From Pseudoroseomonas aestuarii (GTDB lineage Bacteria; Pseudomonadota; Alphaproteobacteria; Acetobacterales; Acetobacteraceae), in assembly GCF_042651065.1 (NCBI RefSeq), contig NZ_JBHSCH010000005.1, forward strand, positions 62,001 to 126,000: 64,000 bases of DNA, in the 5' to 3' direction. Of this stretch, positions 45,464 through 54,221 are shown one piece after another (position 1 is the stretch's first letter; the number at the start of each line of letters is the position of its first letter). Below the pieces are notes generated by a model that did not search any database, was not told the DNA's origin, and saw nothing but the letters and a program-made list of their open reading frames with translations. The translations under genes were made by a program, and so were the position numbers.

Positions 45464-48016
45464 ATGCGAACATTGCCGGAACCTTTTGCAAGCTGGTTCG
45501 CCGCGCGCGGCTGGCGCCCCCGCCCGCACCAGCTGGCCATGCTGGCGGCCGCCGAGGCGGGGGAATCCGCCCTGCTGGTGGCCCCCACCGGCGGCGGCAA
45601 GACGCTGGCCGGCTTCCTGCCCAGCCTGGCCGGCCTGCACCGCGCGGCCCGGGCCGGCACCCCGCATGAGGGGCTGCACACGCTCTACATCTCGCCGCTG
45701 AAGGCGCTGGCGGTGGACATCGCCCGCAACCTGACGGCGCCGGTCGAGGAGATGGGCCTCGATATCCGCATCGAGACCCGCACCGGCGACACCCCCGCCA
45801 ACCGCCGCGCCCGCCAGCGCGCCGAGCCGCCACACATTTTGCTCACCACGCCGGAGAGCCTGACCCTGCTGCTCTCCCTGCCCGAGGCGGCGGCGATGTT
45901 CGGCAATCTCGAATGCGCCGTGGTGGACGAGGTGCACGCCCTGGCCGGCGGCAAGCGCGGCGACCAGTTGGCGCTCTGCCTGGCGCGGCTCTCCACCCTG
46001 GCGCCACGGCTGCGCCGCGTCGGCCTCTCCGCCACCGTGGCGCACCCGGAGGCCATCGCCGCCTGGGTGGCGCCGGACGCCCGGCCCGAAAGCGTGCGGC
46101 TGGTGCGCGCCACCGGCGGCGCCGCGCCGGCGCTCGACGTCATCCTCCCCGAGGGGCGGCTGCCCTGGGGCGGGCATATGGGGCTGGCCTCGATGCCCGA
46201 GGTCTATGCCCGGCTGCGCGCGGCGGCGGTGAGCATCGTCTTCGTCAACACCCGTGCCCAGGCGGAGCTGGCCTTCCAGGCGCTGTGGCGGCTGAACGAG
46301 GACAACCTGCCCATCGCGCTGCACCACGGCTCGCTCACCGTCGAGCAGCGCCGCAAGGTGGAGGCGGCGATGGCGGCGGGGAAGCTGCGCGCCGTGGTCG
46401 CCACCGCCTCGCTCGACCTCGGCATCGACTGGGGCGCGGTGGACCAGGTGATCCAGGTCGGCGCGCCCAAGGGCGTGGCGCGGCTGCTGCAGCGCGTGGG
46501 CCGCGCCAACCACCGCATGGACGAGGCCAGCCGCGCCGCGCTGGTGCCGGCCAACCGCTTCGAGGTGATCGAGTGCCGCGCCGCCGTGCAGGCCGTGGCC
46601 GCCGGCGAGGTGGATGGCGACCCGCCCCGCCCCGGGGGGCTCGACGTGCTGGCCCAGCACATCCTGGCCATGGCCTGCCACGCCCCCTTCCACCCCGACG
46701 GCCTCTATGCCGAGGTGACCCGCGCCGCCCCCTACGCCGCCCTCGCCCGCCAGGATTTCGACGACGTGCTGCGCTTCGTCGCGGATGGCGGCTACGCCCT
46801 CTCCGGCTATGAGCGGTTCCGCAAGCTGTTCCAGGACGCCGAGGGGCTGGTCCATGTGCGCGGGCCCCAGGTGGCACGGCAGCTGCGGATGAATCTCGGC
46901 ACCATCGTCGAGACGCCGCTGATGAAGGTGCGGCTGCGCGGCGGCCCGGTGCTGGGCGAGGTGGAGGAATGGTTCGTCTCCACCCTGGAGCCGGGGCACA
47001 CCTTCATCTTCGGCGGCCAGGTGCTGCGCTACGAGGCGCTCGATGTCAGTGCCGTCATCGTCAGCCGCGGCGGCGAGGGCGAGCCGCGCGTGCCCGCCTA
47101 TGCCGGCAGCCGGCTGCCGCTCTCCACCCACCTCGCCCGCCGGGTGCGCGGCATCCTGGCCGATCCGCGCCAGTGGCGGGCCCTGCCCGCGCCCGTGCGG
47201 GACTGGCTGAAGCTCCAGGCCCACGCCTCCGAGCTGCCCCCCGCCGAAGGGCTACTGATAGAAAGCTTCCCGCGCGGCGGGCGGTGGTTCACCGTGGCCT
47301 ACTGCTTCGAGGGGCGGCTGGCGCACCAGACGCTGGGCATGCTCGTCACCAAGCGGATGGAGCGGCTGGGGCTCGGCCCGCTCGGCTTCCTCGCAACCGA
47401 CTATGTGGTGGCCGCATGGTCCGCCTTCCCCGTGGCCGACGCCGCCGCCCTCTTCACCGAGGACCTGCTCGGCGAGGAGCTGGAGGAATGGATCGCCGAC
47501 AGCTCCATGCTGCGCCGCACCTTCCGCAACATCGCCACCATCGCCGGGCTGCTCGAGAAGAACCACCCCGGCCAGGAGAAGTCCGGCCGGCAGATGACCA
47601 TGGGCGCCGACCTCATCTACGACGTGCTGCGCCGCCACCAGCCCGACCACATCCTGCTGCGCGCGACGCGCGCCGAGGCGGCGGCGGGGCTCACCGATGT
47701 CGGCCGCATCGGCGCGCTGCTGGCGCGCATCCAGGGGCGCATCCGCCATGTGGAGCTGGAGCGCGTCTCGCCGCTCGCCGTGCCGGCGCTGATCGAGGAG
47801 GGGCGGGAATGGGTCTCCGGCACCGCCGAGGACGCGCTGCTGGCCGAGGCCGAGGCGCTGGTGGACGAAGCGACCGAGGGCGCCGAGCACTTCACCGGCA
47901 CGCTGGGGCTGGAGATGCTGGACCCCCACCCCACGCCCCGCCCGCCCCGGGAGCCACGCGGGGCGCGCCGCCCGCCGCGCTACGCCCGGCAGAAGCTGCG
48001 CCACGGGGCGCATTGA
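45464..48016 (+). CDS. Lhr-type ATP-dependent DNA helicase (ligase-associated DEXH-box type)
   Basis: This is an 850-residue superfamily 2 helicase. Motif I is APTGGGKTLAG, motif II is DEVH (VVDEVHALAGGKRGDQL), motif III is LSATV, and motif VI is LLQRVGRANHRMDE. The Lhr-core C-terminal winged-helix and barrel region follows to about residue 810, then a basic Pro/Arg-rich tail. This is the helicase of the ligase-associated DNA-damage set, and its usual partner PdeM is next. The ATP-dependent ligase and nuclease that often complete the set are absent here. Confidence 0.94.
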   Translation: MRTLPEPFASWFAARGWRPRPHQLAMLAAAEAGESALLVAPTGGGKTLAGFLPSLAGLHRAARAGTPHEGLHTLYISPLKALAVDIARNLTAPVEEMGLDIRIETRTGDTPANRRARQRAEPPHILLTTPESLTLLLSLPEAAAMFGNLECAVVDEVHALAGGKRGDQLALCLARLSTLAPRLRRVGLSATVAHPEAIAAWVAPDARPESVRLVRATGGAAPALDVILPEGRLPWGGHMGLASMPEVYARLRAAAVSIVFVNTRAQAELAFQALWRLNEDNLPIALHHGSLTVEQRRKVEAAMAAGKLRAVVATASLDLGIDWGAVDQVIQVGAPKGVARLLQRVGRANHRMDEASRAALVPANRFEVIECRAAVQAVAAGEVDGDPPRPGGLDVLAQHILAMACHAPFHPDGLYAEVTRAAPYAALARQDFDDVLRFVADGGYALSGYERFRKLFQDAEGLVHVRGPQVARQLRMNLGTIVETPLMKVRLRGGPVLGEVEEWFVSTLEPGHTFIFGGQVLRYEALDVSAVIVSRGGEGEPRVPAYAGSRLPLSTHLARRVRGILADPRQWRALPAPVRDWLKLQAHASELPPAEGLLIESFPRGGRWFTVAYCFEGRLAHQTLGMLVTKRMERLGLGPLGFLATDYVVAAWSAFPVADAAALFTEDLLGEELEEWIADSSMLRRTFRNIATIAGLLEKNHPGQEKSGRQMTMGADLIYDVLRRHQPDHILLRATRAEAAAGLTDVGRIGALLARIQGRIRHVELERVSPLAVPALIEEGREWVSGTAEDALLAEAEALVDEATEGAEHFTGTLGLEMLDPHPTPRPPREPRGARRPPRYARQKLRHGAH

Positions 48017-48089
48017 GCGCCGCATCGGCGCCCGCGCCCCAAAACGCCCCTTCCCGCCCCGCCCTCCGTCCGGTAACGCAGTTGAAGCA

Positions 48090-48812
48090 ATGATTTCCGC
48101 TCCCTTGCATCTGGCTGGCGAACGCCTGGCCCTCGATCCGGCCGGCGCGCTCTTCTGGCCGGCGCAACAGCTGCTCGTGCTCTCGGATCTGCATCTGGAG
48201 AAGGGCAGCCACTTCGCCGCGCGCGGCCAGCTGGTGCCGCCCTACGACACGCGGGAGACGCTGGCGCGGCTGGCGGCGCTGCTGCGGCGCTACAGCCCGG
48301 CGCATCTGGTCTTCCTGGGCGACAGCTTCCACGACGCCGCCGGCGCCGCCCGCCTGCACGCCACGGACCGCGCCACGCTGCTGCACCTGCTGGCGGGGCG
48401 GCGGGTGAGCTGGGTGCTGGGCAACCACGACCCGCTGCCGCCCGAGGCGCTGCCCGGCGAGGCGGTGGAGGAGCTTTCCCTCGGCCCGCTGCTGTTCCGG
48501 CACGAGGGGCAGCCCGGCGCCCGCCCCGGCGAGGTCAGCGGCCACTTCCACCCCCGCGCCGCCATGCCCACGCGCTGCGGCCCGGTGGAGCGCCCCTGCT
48601 TCCTCGCCGATGCGCGGCGGCTGCTGATGCCGGCCTTCGGCGCCTATACGGGCGGGCTCTCCATCACCGCGCCGCCCGTGGCGGCGCTGTTCCCGCGCGG
48701 GGGCCGTGCCTTCCTGCTGGGGAAGGAGCGGCTGTTCAGCTTCGCCGTCGGCCCGATGAAGCACCTCGCGGCCCTCTCCAAGACGCGGCCCGAGCCCACA
48801 TCGGTGCCATGA
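48090..48812 (+). CDS. pdeM: Ligase-associated DNA damage response endonuclease PdeM
   Basis: This 240-residue calcineurin-like metallophosphoesterase has the metal-ligand motifs LSDLHLEKGSHFA, GDSFHD, GNHDP and GHFHP. The family is defined by its linkage to the Lhr-type helicase, which is encoded just upstream. A nuclease role in DNA repair is known from the family name, not shown by this sequence. It overlaps the photolyase gene by four bases. Confidence 0.92.
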   Translation: MISAPLHLAGERLALDPAGALFWPAQQLLVLSDLHLEKGSHFAARGQLVPPYDTRETLARLAALLRRYSPAHLVFLGDSFHDAAGAARLHATDRATLLHLLAGRRVSWVLGNHDPLPPEALPGEAVEELSLGPLLFRHEGQPGARPGEVSGHFHPRAAMPTRCGPVERPCFLADARRLLMPAFGAYTGGLSITAPPVAALFPRGGRAFLLGKERLFSFAVGPMKHLAALSKTRPEPTSVP

Positions 48813-50239
48813 CCGAGACACCCCCCGCCCTGCTCTGGCTGCGCCACGATCTGCGCCTGGCCGACAACCCCGCCCTGCATGCCGCCGCGGACGGCCCGGT
48901 GCTGCCCGTCTATATCCTGGACGATGCCGCCGCCGGGCGCTGGGCGCCGGGCGGCGCGCATCGCTGGTGGCTGCACCACAGCCTCGCCGCCCTCGCCGCC
49001 GCGCTGGAGCGGGCCGGCGCGCCGCTGCTGCTGCTGCGCGGCGAGGCCGCCACGCTGATCCCGCGCCTCGCCGCCGCGACCGGCGCGCGGACGGTGCAGG
49101 CGGGGCGCCTCTACGCGCCCTGGGCGCGCGCGCGGGACGAGGCGGTGGCGAAGGCGCTGGAGGCCGAGGGCCGCACGCTGGCGCTGCACAATTCCGGCCT
49201 GCTGGTGGAGCCGGAGCGCATCCGCACCCAGCAGGGCAAGCCCTACGCGGTCTACACCCCCTTCTCGCGCGCCGTCATGGCGCTGGGCGACCCGCCGCCG
49301 CCCATCCCGGCGCCGGGCCGGCTGAAGGGCGTGAAGCACCCCTGCCAGGGCGAGAAGCTGGCCGGCCTCGGCCTGCTGCCCCGGCAGCCGGACTGGGCCG
49401 CCGCCTTCCCCGAATACTGGACGCCCGGCGAGGACGCCGCCGCGGCCCGGCTGCACGACTTCGTGGACGCCACCGCCGAGGGCTATGACCGCGCGCGCGA
49501 CTTCCCCGGTGAGGACGGCACCTCCCGCCTCTCGCCGCACCTGCACTGGGGCGAGATCTCGCCGCGCCAGGCCTGGCACGCGGCGGGCGGCATCGGCGAC
49601 ACGACGGCCCGGCAGACCTTCCGCAAGGAGCTGATCTGGCGCGAATTCGCCCACCATGTGCTGTGGCACAACCCGGCCCTGCCCGAGCGGCCGCTGCGCG
49701 CCGAATACGCGAAATTCCCCTACCAGCCGGACCCGGCGCTGCTGCGCGCCTGGCAGCGGGGCCAGACGGGCTACCCCATCGTCGATGCCGGCATGCGCCA
49801 GCTCTGGCGGCATGGCTGGATGCACAACCGGGTGCGGATGATCGTCGGCAGCCTGCTGGTGAAGCACCTGCTGCAGCCCTGGTGGGACGGCGCCGCCTGG
49901 TTCTGGGACACGCTGGTGGACGGCGACCTGGCCAACAACAGCCTGAACTGGCAGTGGATTGCCGGCAGCGGGGTGGATGCCGCGCCCTATTTCCGCATCT
50001 ACAACCCGATCATGCAGGGCGAGAAGTTCGACGCCGACGGACATTATGTCCGCGAATTCGTCCCCGAGCTGGCGAAGCTGCCGGACAGGTGGCTGCACCG
50101 CCCCTGGGAGGCGCCCGCCGAGGTGCTGCGCGGCGCCGGCGTGGCGCTGGGCCGGACCTACCCCAACCCGGTGGTCGATCACGAGGCCGGGCGCGCCCGT
50201 GCCCTGGCCGCCCTGAGATCGTTGAAAGGGGTGGAATGA
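48809..50239 (+). CDS. phrB: Deoxyribodipyrimidine photolyase
   Basis: This 476-residue flavoprotein splits UV-induced cyclobutane pyrimidine dimers with light energy. The N-terminal antenna-binding domain begins LLWLRHDLRLADNPAL. The FAD-binding domain holds GYPIVDAGMRQLWRHGWMHNRVRM and the DLANNSLNWQWIAGSG segment in the usual order (shortened here). It is a class I CPD photolyase rather than a 6-4 enzyme. It overlaps pdeM upstream and the next phosphoesterase downstream, suggesting a repair operon. Confidence 0.96.
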   Translation: MTETPPALLWLRHDLRLADNPALHAAADGPVLPVYILDDAAAGRWAPGGAHRWWLHHSLAALAAALERAGAPLLLLRGEAATLIPRLAAATGARTVQAGRLYAPWARARDEAVAKALEAEGRTLALHNSGLLVEPERIRTQQGKPYAVYTPFSRAVMALGDPPPPIPAPGRLKGVKHPCQGEKLAGLGLLPRQPDWAAAFPEYWTPGEDAAAARLHDFVDATAEGYDRARDFPGEDGTSRLSPHLHWGEISPRQAWHAAGGIGDTTARQTFRKELIWREFAHHVLWHNPALPERPLRAEYAKFPYQPDPALLRAWQRGQTGYPIVDAGMRQLWRHGWMHNRVRMIVGSLLVKHLLQPWWDGAAWFWDTLVDGDLANNSLNWQWIAGSGVDAAPYFRIYNPIMQGEKFDADGHYVREFVPELAKLPDRWLHRPWEAPAEVLRGAGVALGRTYPNPVVDHEAGRARALAALRSLKGVE

Positions 50240-50973
50240 CGCTCTCCGCCACCGCGCTGCTGCCCCGGATCCGGAACGACTACGCAGGGCTGCGCGTGGT
50301 GGGGGACGTGCATGGCGACGCCCGCGCCTTCGCCGCCGCCATCGAGGGGGCGGCGGAAAAGCGGCTCTTCGTCCTCCAGCTCGGCGACCTGACCGACCGG
50401 GGGCCGGACAATCCGGCCACGCTGCGCATGGCCTGCGACCTGCTCGATGCCGGGCGCGGCCTGTTCATCCTGGGCAACCACGACCACAAGCTGCGCCGTG
50501 CCCTGGCCGGTGCCCTGGTGCGGCCGGACCCCGAGGGGCTGGGCGTCACCCTGGCGCAGCTCGAGGCCGCGCCGGACGGGCCGGCGCTGAAGGCCCGCGC
50601 GATGGAGGCCATCGGTCAGGCGCCGGCCTGGCTGCGGCTCGGGCCATGGCTGTTCGTGCATGGCGGCTTCCATCCGCGCATGCTGCGCGAACCCTCGCCG
50701 CCCGAGGCCGGCACCCACAAGCCGGAGGGGCTGGTGCCGCGCGCGCTCTTCGGCCAGGTGACCAGCCGCACCCGCGCCGATGGCTACCCGGAGCGGCTAC
50801 ACAACTGGGTACACCGCATCCCCTCCGGCATCACCGTCTATTGCGGGCACGAGATGCGCAGCCTGGATGGCCGCCCCTATGTGGCGGTGGCCGCCGCCGG
50901 CGGCCGGGCGGTGTTCCTCGACACTGGCGCCGGCAAGGGCGGCCACCTCTCCTGGATCGACCTGCCCTGGTAG
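50236..50973 (+). CDS. Metallophosphoesterase (PP2A/PrpE-like)
   Basis: This 245-residue cytoplasmic phosphoesterase has metal motifs VVGDVHGD, QLGDLTDRGPDN, LGNHDHKL, a histidine in FVHGGFHP and one in YCGHE. It resembles bacterial serine/threonine phosphatases and Ap4A hydrolases; the substrate is unknown. The start overlaps the photolyase stop (ATGA), making it the fourth gene of the repair run. Confidence 0.88.
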   Translation: MTLSATALLPRIRNDYAGLRVVGDVHGDARAFAAAIEGAAEKRLFVLQLGDLTDRGPDNPATLRMACDLLDAGRGLFILGNHDHKLRRALAGALVRPDPEGLGVTLAQLEAAPDGPALKARAMEAIGQAPAWLRLGPWLFVHGGFHPRMLREPSPPEAGTHKPEGLVPRALFGQVTSRTRADGYPERLHNWVHRIPSGITVYCGHEMRSLDGRPYVAVAAAGGRAVFLDTGAGKGGHLSWIDLPW

Positions 50974-51008
50974 AACGGGGGTTTCTCCCCCTTTGCTGCA
51001 ATCGGTTC

Positions 51009-51033
51009 GGAACAACCGCGCCCTCCCGCGGTT
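51009..51033 (+). promoter_or_regulatory. EcfG-type general stress promoter
   Basis: GGAAC, 17 bases, GTT: this fits the EcfG consensus. It lies 29 bases before the first DUF2382 gene. DUF2382 proteins are typical stress-regulon members, which supports the call. The spacing matches the site at 44291. Confidence 0.6.
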
Positions 51034-51061
51034 CTATCCCGGATGCCACGGGAGAATGCCG

Positions 51062-51484
51062 ATGCCGGCCCAGACGGACCCTGAAGCCGTTCTGCGGTTG
51101 GCGGAGGAGGAGCTGCATGTCGAGGCGCGCCGGCGCGAGACAGGCCGCGTGCGCGTCTCGGTCCGCACCAGGACCATAACGGAGGAGGTCGGGCAAAGCC
51201 TGCGCAGCAGCCATGCGAGCGTGGAGCGTGTGCCGGTCGACCGTGAAATCCAGGAGGTTCCGCCGACGCGGGAAGTGGATGGCGTCCTGATCATTCCGGT
51301 GGTCGAGGAGGTGCTGGTCGTCGAGAAACGGCTGGTGCTGCGCGAAGAGATCCATCTCCGCATGGACGAGACGGAGGAATGGGTGCGGCAACCCGTCGAG
51401 CGGCGGGTTCAGCATGCCGTTGTCGAACGGCTGGCACCCGAAGCGGACGATTCCTCCATCGACCCGGGCAAAGACATTTCGTGA
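51062..51484 (+). CDS. DUF2382 (YsnF/AvaK) stress protein, short form
   Basis: This 140-residue acidic protein is a DUF2382 domain with alternating charged residues: EEELHVEARRRETGRVRVSV, the VERVPVDREIQEVPPTR segment, and VIPVVEEVLVVEKRLVLREEI (shortened). The molecular function is unknown; relatives appear in bacteria resistant to desiccation and oxidation. I choose the second ATG (MPAQTDPEA) because GGAG is seven bases upstream. It is followed 26 bases later by a longer relative, and an EcfG-like promoter precedes it. Confidence 0.85.
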   Translation: MPAQTDPEAVLRLAEEELHVEARRRETGRVRVSVRTRTITEEVGQSLRSSHASVERVPVDREIQEVPPTREVDGVLIIPVVEEVLVVEKRLVLREEIHLRMDETEEWVRQPVERRVQHAVVERLAPEADDSSIDPGKDIS

Positions 51485-51510
51485 CGAATTGGCGATCTGA
51501 GGAGAAGCCC

Positions 51511-52533
51511 ATGACCTGCACCATTACCGGCCTTTTCGACACCCGCGAGGCGGCGCAGCACGTCGTCGACCACCTGACCAGCCACGATGGGGTGGACCGC
51601 AATCTTGTCCGCATCCATGGCCGGGAAGAGCAAGCTGCCACGGGGACCATGCAGGGCGAGGAGGACCAGGGCGTCTGGGCATCCCTGAAGAACCTCTTCA
51701 TGCCGGACGAGGACCGCTACGCCTATTCCGAGGGCATTCGCCGCGGCGGCATCGTCGTCTCGGTGGAAGTGGTCGACGAACAGGTGGACCACGCCATGGA
51801 CGTGTTCGAGAGCAATGGCGCCGTGGATCTCGACTCGCGTGAGGTCGAGTGGCGGGGCAGCGGCTGGAGCGGCTACAACGCCGGCACCTCCGCCTCCACG
51901 CCGAGCATGACCTCCGTGCCGGGCGGTGTCGGCATCGCCTCCGGCGCCGGCATGGGCGGTGGCGCGGTTGCGGCGGGCGGTGACGCGGTCGCCGCGGGCG
52001 GCATCGCGGGCCTCACCGGCAGCGACCAGGCCGGCAGCGACCGGGTCGGTAGCGGCGGGACCGGCAGCGACCGGATCGGTAGCGGCGGGACCGGCAGCGA
52101 CCTGCCGCAGACGAGGCGGGATGCCGCCGTCCTGGGCGGCGAGCGCGACGTGATCCCGGTGGTCGAGGAGCAGCTTCGCGTCGGCAAGCGCGAGACGGAG
52201 CGGGGCCGGGTGCGCGTGCGTTCCTACGTGGTCGAGACCCAGGCGACCGAGCAGGTCTCCCTCCGCGACGAGCATGTCAACGTCGAGCGCCATGCCGTGG
52301 ACCGCCCCCTCACCGATGCCGATGACGCCTTCCGCGAGCGTACCATCGAGGCGGTCGAGCATGGCGAGGAGGCGGTCGTTTCCAAGGAGGCCCGGGTCGT
52401 CGAGGAGATCTCGCTGAGCAAGGACGCCAGCCAGCGCCAGGAGACGGTGCACGAGAACCTGCGCCGCCAGGAGGTGGAGGTGGAAGACGACCGCTCCGGC
52501 ACGACGAGCCCGATGCCGCGCAACCCCGCCTGA
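51511..52533 (+). CDS. YflT/general-stress 17M domain fused to DUF2382 domain
   Basis: This 340-residue protein has three parts. Residues 1–110 are a general-stress-protein-17M-like domain (ITGLFDTREAAQHVVDHL, GGIVVSVEVVDEQVDHAMDVF). Residues 112–207 are a Gly/Ala/Ser-rich linker containing two exact-length ten-residue repeats. Residues 208–330 are a DUF2382 domain (VIPVVEEQLRVGKRETERG, EEISLSKDAS). It lies 26 bases after the short DUF2382 gene with GAGGAG upstream, so the two are co-expressed. A stress role is inferred from the families and the promoter. Confidence 0.87.
   Translation: MTCTITGLFDTREAAQHVVDHLTSHDGVDRNLVRIHGREEQAATGTMQGEEDQGVWASLKNLFMPDEDRYAYSEGIRRGGIVVSVEVVDEQVDHAMDVFESNGAVDLDSREVEWRGSGWSGYNAGTSASTPSMTSVPGGVGIASGAGMGGGAVAAGGDAVAAGGIAGLTGSDQAGSDRVGSGGTGSDRIGSGGTGSDLPQTRRDAAVLGGERDVIPVVEEQLRVGKRETERGRVRVRSYVVETQATEQVSLRDEHVNVERHAVDRPLTDADDAFRERTIEAVEHGEEAVVSKEARVVEEISLSKDASQRQETVHENLRRQEVEVEDDRSGTTSPMPRNPA
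52036..52095 (+). repeat. Tandem 30-bp repeat inside the stress protein linker
   Basis: Two adjacent 30-base units encode GSDRVGSGGT and GSDRIGSGGT, with partial units (GSDQA, GSDLP) on either side. The copy number is likely to vary between strains by slippage, changing linker length without shifting the frame. Confidence 0.8.
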
Positions 52534-52658
52534 TACCACGACCTCCGGGGGCGGGGCGGCCGGCTCAGGGCACGGCCAGCCCGTGCCGGTCCCGCTTGCG
52601 GAGTGCCGCGGCCAGGCGCGTCTCCTCCTGGCGAGGGCTCGTGCAGCGCCGCATCCGC

Positions 52659-52683
52659 CGCCGCCCCGGCTGCCGGGGCGGCG
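52659..52683. terminator. Perfect GC hairpin downstream of the DUF2382 genes
   Basis: CGCCGCCCCGG and CCGGGGCGGCG form an 11-bp stem with a CTG loop, 126 bases after the stop codon. There is no U tract. It may end the stress operon. Confidence 0.45.
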
Positions 52684-52713
52684 TTGGCATGCGTCCCCAC
52701 CATTCCGTGCATG

Positions 52714-52745
52714 AACCACGCAGGGCGGTGCCGCCCTGGGTGGTT
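52714..52745. terminator. Second hairpin downstream of the DUF2382 genes
   Basis: AACCAC-G-CAGGGCGG pairs with CCGCCCTG-G-GTGGTT around a TG loop, a 14-bp stem with one mismatch. TTCCTTCC follows on the plus strand, a moderately T-rich run. The rest of the 489-base gap (52534–53022) shows no gene I can support. Confidence 0.5.
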
Positions 52746-52958
52746 TCCTTCCACTGGCTCCTTCCCTTCCAGCGCCGCCCGCGCCTCCCGCGGCGATGGA
52801 CGCGACACATCCGGCGCCCTGGCCAGGTTGCGCTCGGGAGCCAGGCGGTCGCCAGGGCACGGGATGCCTTCCAGCATCGGCTTTCCCGGACAGGCGGCGA
52901 TGGCGGCGGCGAGGGGTGGCGGCCGGATTGGATCAGGAATGGTCGGTATCCGGCAGGT

Positions 52959-52979
52959 ATGGTAAAATCTTTTTGCCAT
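52959..52979. promoter_or_regulatory. AT-rich palindrome upstream of the hydroxyacid dehydrogenase
   Basis: ATGGTAAAA, three bases, then TTTTGCCAT, with one G-T pair: a near-perfect 21-base palindrome. It lies 44 bases upstream of the start codon in a short AT-rich patch that also contains -10-like TAAAAT and CATAAT. It fits a repressor operator over the promoter. Confidence 0.5.
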
Positions 52980-53022
52980 AATCTCCGCGCCGGATGGAAC
53001 AGGCGCCATCGAGGAGAGCCCC

Positions 53023-54213
53023 ATGCCGCCCGTCACCAACATCGAGGACCTGCGCCGCATCGCACGGCGGCGCATTCCGCGCGCCATCTTCGATTATGCC
53101 GACCGCGGCTCCTATGACGAGGCGACGCTGCGCGCCAACCGCGACGACCTCTCGGCCCTCAAGCTGCGCCAGCGCGTGATGATTGACGTCTCCGACCGCA
53201 GCACCGCCAGCACCATGCTGGGCGAGCCGGTGGCCATGCCGGTGGCCATCGCCCCCACCGGGCTGACCGGCCTGTTCCACGCCGATGGCGAGATCCATGG
53301 CTGCCGCGCGGCGCATGCCTTCGGCATTCCCTTCACCCTCTCCACCATGTCGATCTGCTCGATCGAGGATGTGGCGGAGGCGGTGGGCAAGCCCTTCTGG
53401 TTCCAGCTCTACGTGATGCGCGACCGCGGCTTCGCCCGGTCGCTGGTGGAGCGCGCGATCGCGGCCCGGTGCTCGGCGCTGGTGCTGACGCTGGACCTGC
53501 AGATCCAGGGCCAGCGGCACCAGGACATCAAGAACGGCCTGGCCGTGCCGCCGAAGCTCACCGTGCGGAACATGCTCGACGTGGCGACCAAGCCGCGCTG
53601 GGCGCTGGAAGTGCTGCGCGGCAAGCGCAAGACCTTCGGCAACCTGACCGAGGCGCCGGGCGCCAAGGACGGGATCAACACTCTCTCGCACTGGATCGCC
53701 GGGCAGTTCGATCCCTCCCTCTCCTGGAAGGATGTCGCCTGGATCCGCTCCATCTGGCCGGGCAAGCTGATCCTGAAGGGCGTGCTGGACGTGGACGACG
53801 CCCGCATCGCCGCCGATACGGGGGCGGATGCGCTGGTCGTCTCCAACCATGGCGGGCGGCAGCTCGACGGCGCCCCCTCCTCCATCTCCGTGCTGCCCGC
53901 CATCGCCGAGGCGGTGGGCGACCGGATCGAGGTGATGTTCGACGGCGGCATCCGCTCCGGCCAGGACGTGATGAAGGCGCTGGCCCTCGGCGCCAGGGGC
54001 TGCATGATCGGCAAGTCCTGGCTCTACGGGCTGGCGGCGGGCGGCGAGGCGGGCGTCGCCCAGGCGCTGCGGATCATCCGCAAGGAGCTGGATGTCTGCA
54101 TGGCGCTGACAGGCGTGAAGGACATCCCCGGCATCACGGCCGAGGTGCTGCACGCGCCGCGCCGGGGCGATGTGGTGCGCTCCGGCGGCTCGCGGCTGGA
54201 AGCGGCGGAGTAG
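53023..54213 (+). CDS. FMN-dependent alpha-hydroxy acid dehydrogenase (L-lactate dehydrogenase-like)
   Basis: This 396-residue enzyme belongs to the glycolate oxidase/lactate dehydrogenase family. FMN and substrate residues are in APTGLTGLFHADGE, the catalytic histidine-arginine segment SNHGGRQLDG, and the phosphate site FDGGIRSGQDVMKALALGA. It probably oxidises L-lactate or a related 2-hydroxy acid and passes electrons to the respiratory chain. The exact substrate is not determined by sequence. It stands alone, convergent with the chemoreceptor gene, under a possible operator-controlled promoter. Confidence 0.9.
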   Translation: MPPVTNIEDLRRIARRRIPRAIFDYADRGSYDEATLRANRDDLSALKLRQRVMIDVSDRSTASTMLGEPVAMPVAIAPTGLTGLFHADGEIHGCRAAHAFGIPFTLSTMSICSIEDVAEAVGKPFWFQLYVMRDRGFARSLVERAIAARCSALVLTLDLQIQGQRHQDIKNGLAVPPKLTVRNMLDVATKPRWALEVLRGKRKTFGNLTEAPGAKDGINTLSHWIAGQFDPSLSWKDVAWIRSIWPGKLILKGVLDVDDARIAADTGADALVVSNHGGRQLDGAPSSISVLPAIAEAVGDRIEVMFDGGIRSGQDVMKALALGARGCMIGKSWLYGLAAGGEAGVAQALRIIRKELDVCMALTGVKDIPGITAEVLHAPRRGDVVRSGGSRLEAAE

Positions 54214-54221
54214 CCGCCGCC

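Noticed and set aside
52036..52095. The 30-bp repeats as a CRISPR fragment
   Set aside because: The units are adjacent without spacers and encode an in-frame Gly/Ser/Asp linker.
52534..53022. Small genes in the gap before the hydroxyacid dehydrogenase
   Set aside because: Open frames on both strands lack ribosome sites and recognisable sequence; hairpins and a palindrome explain the region better.
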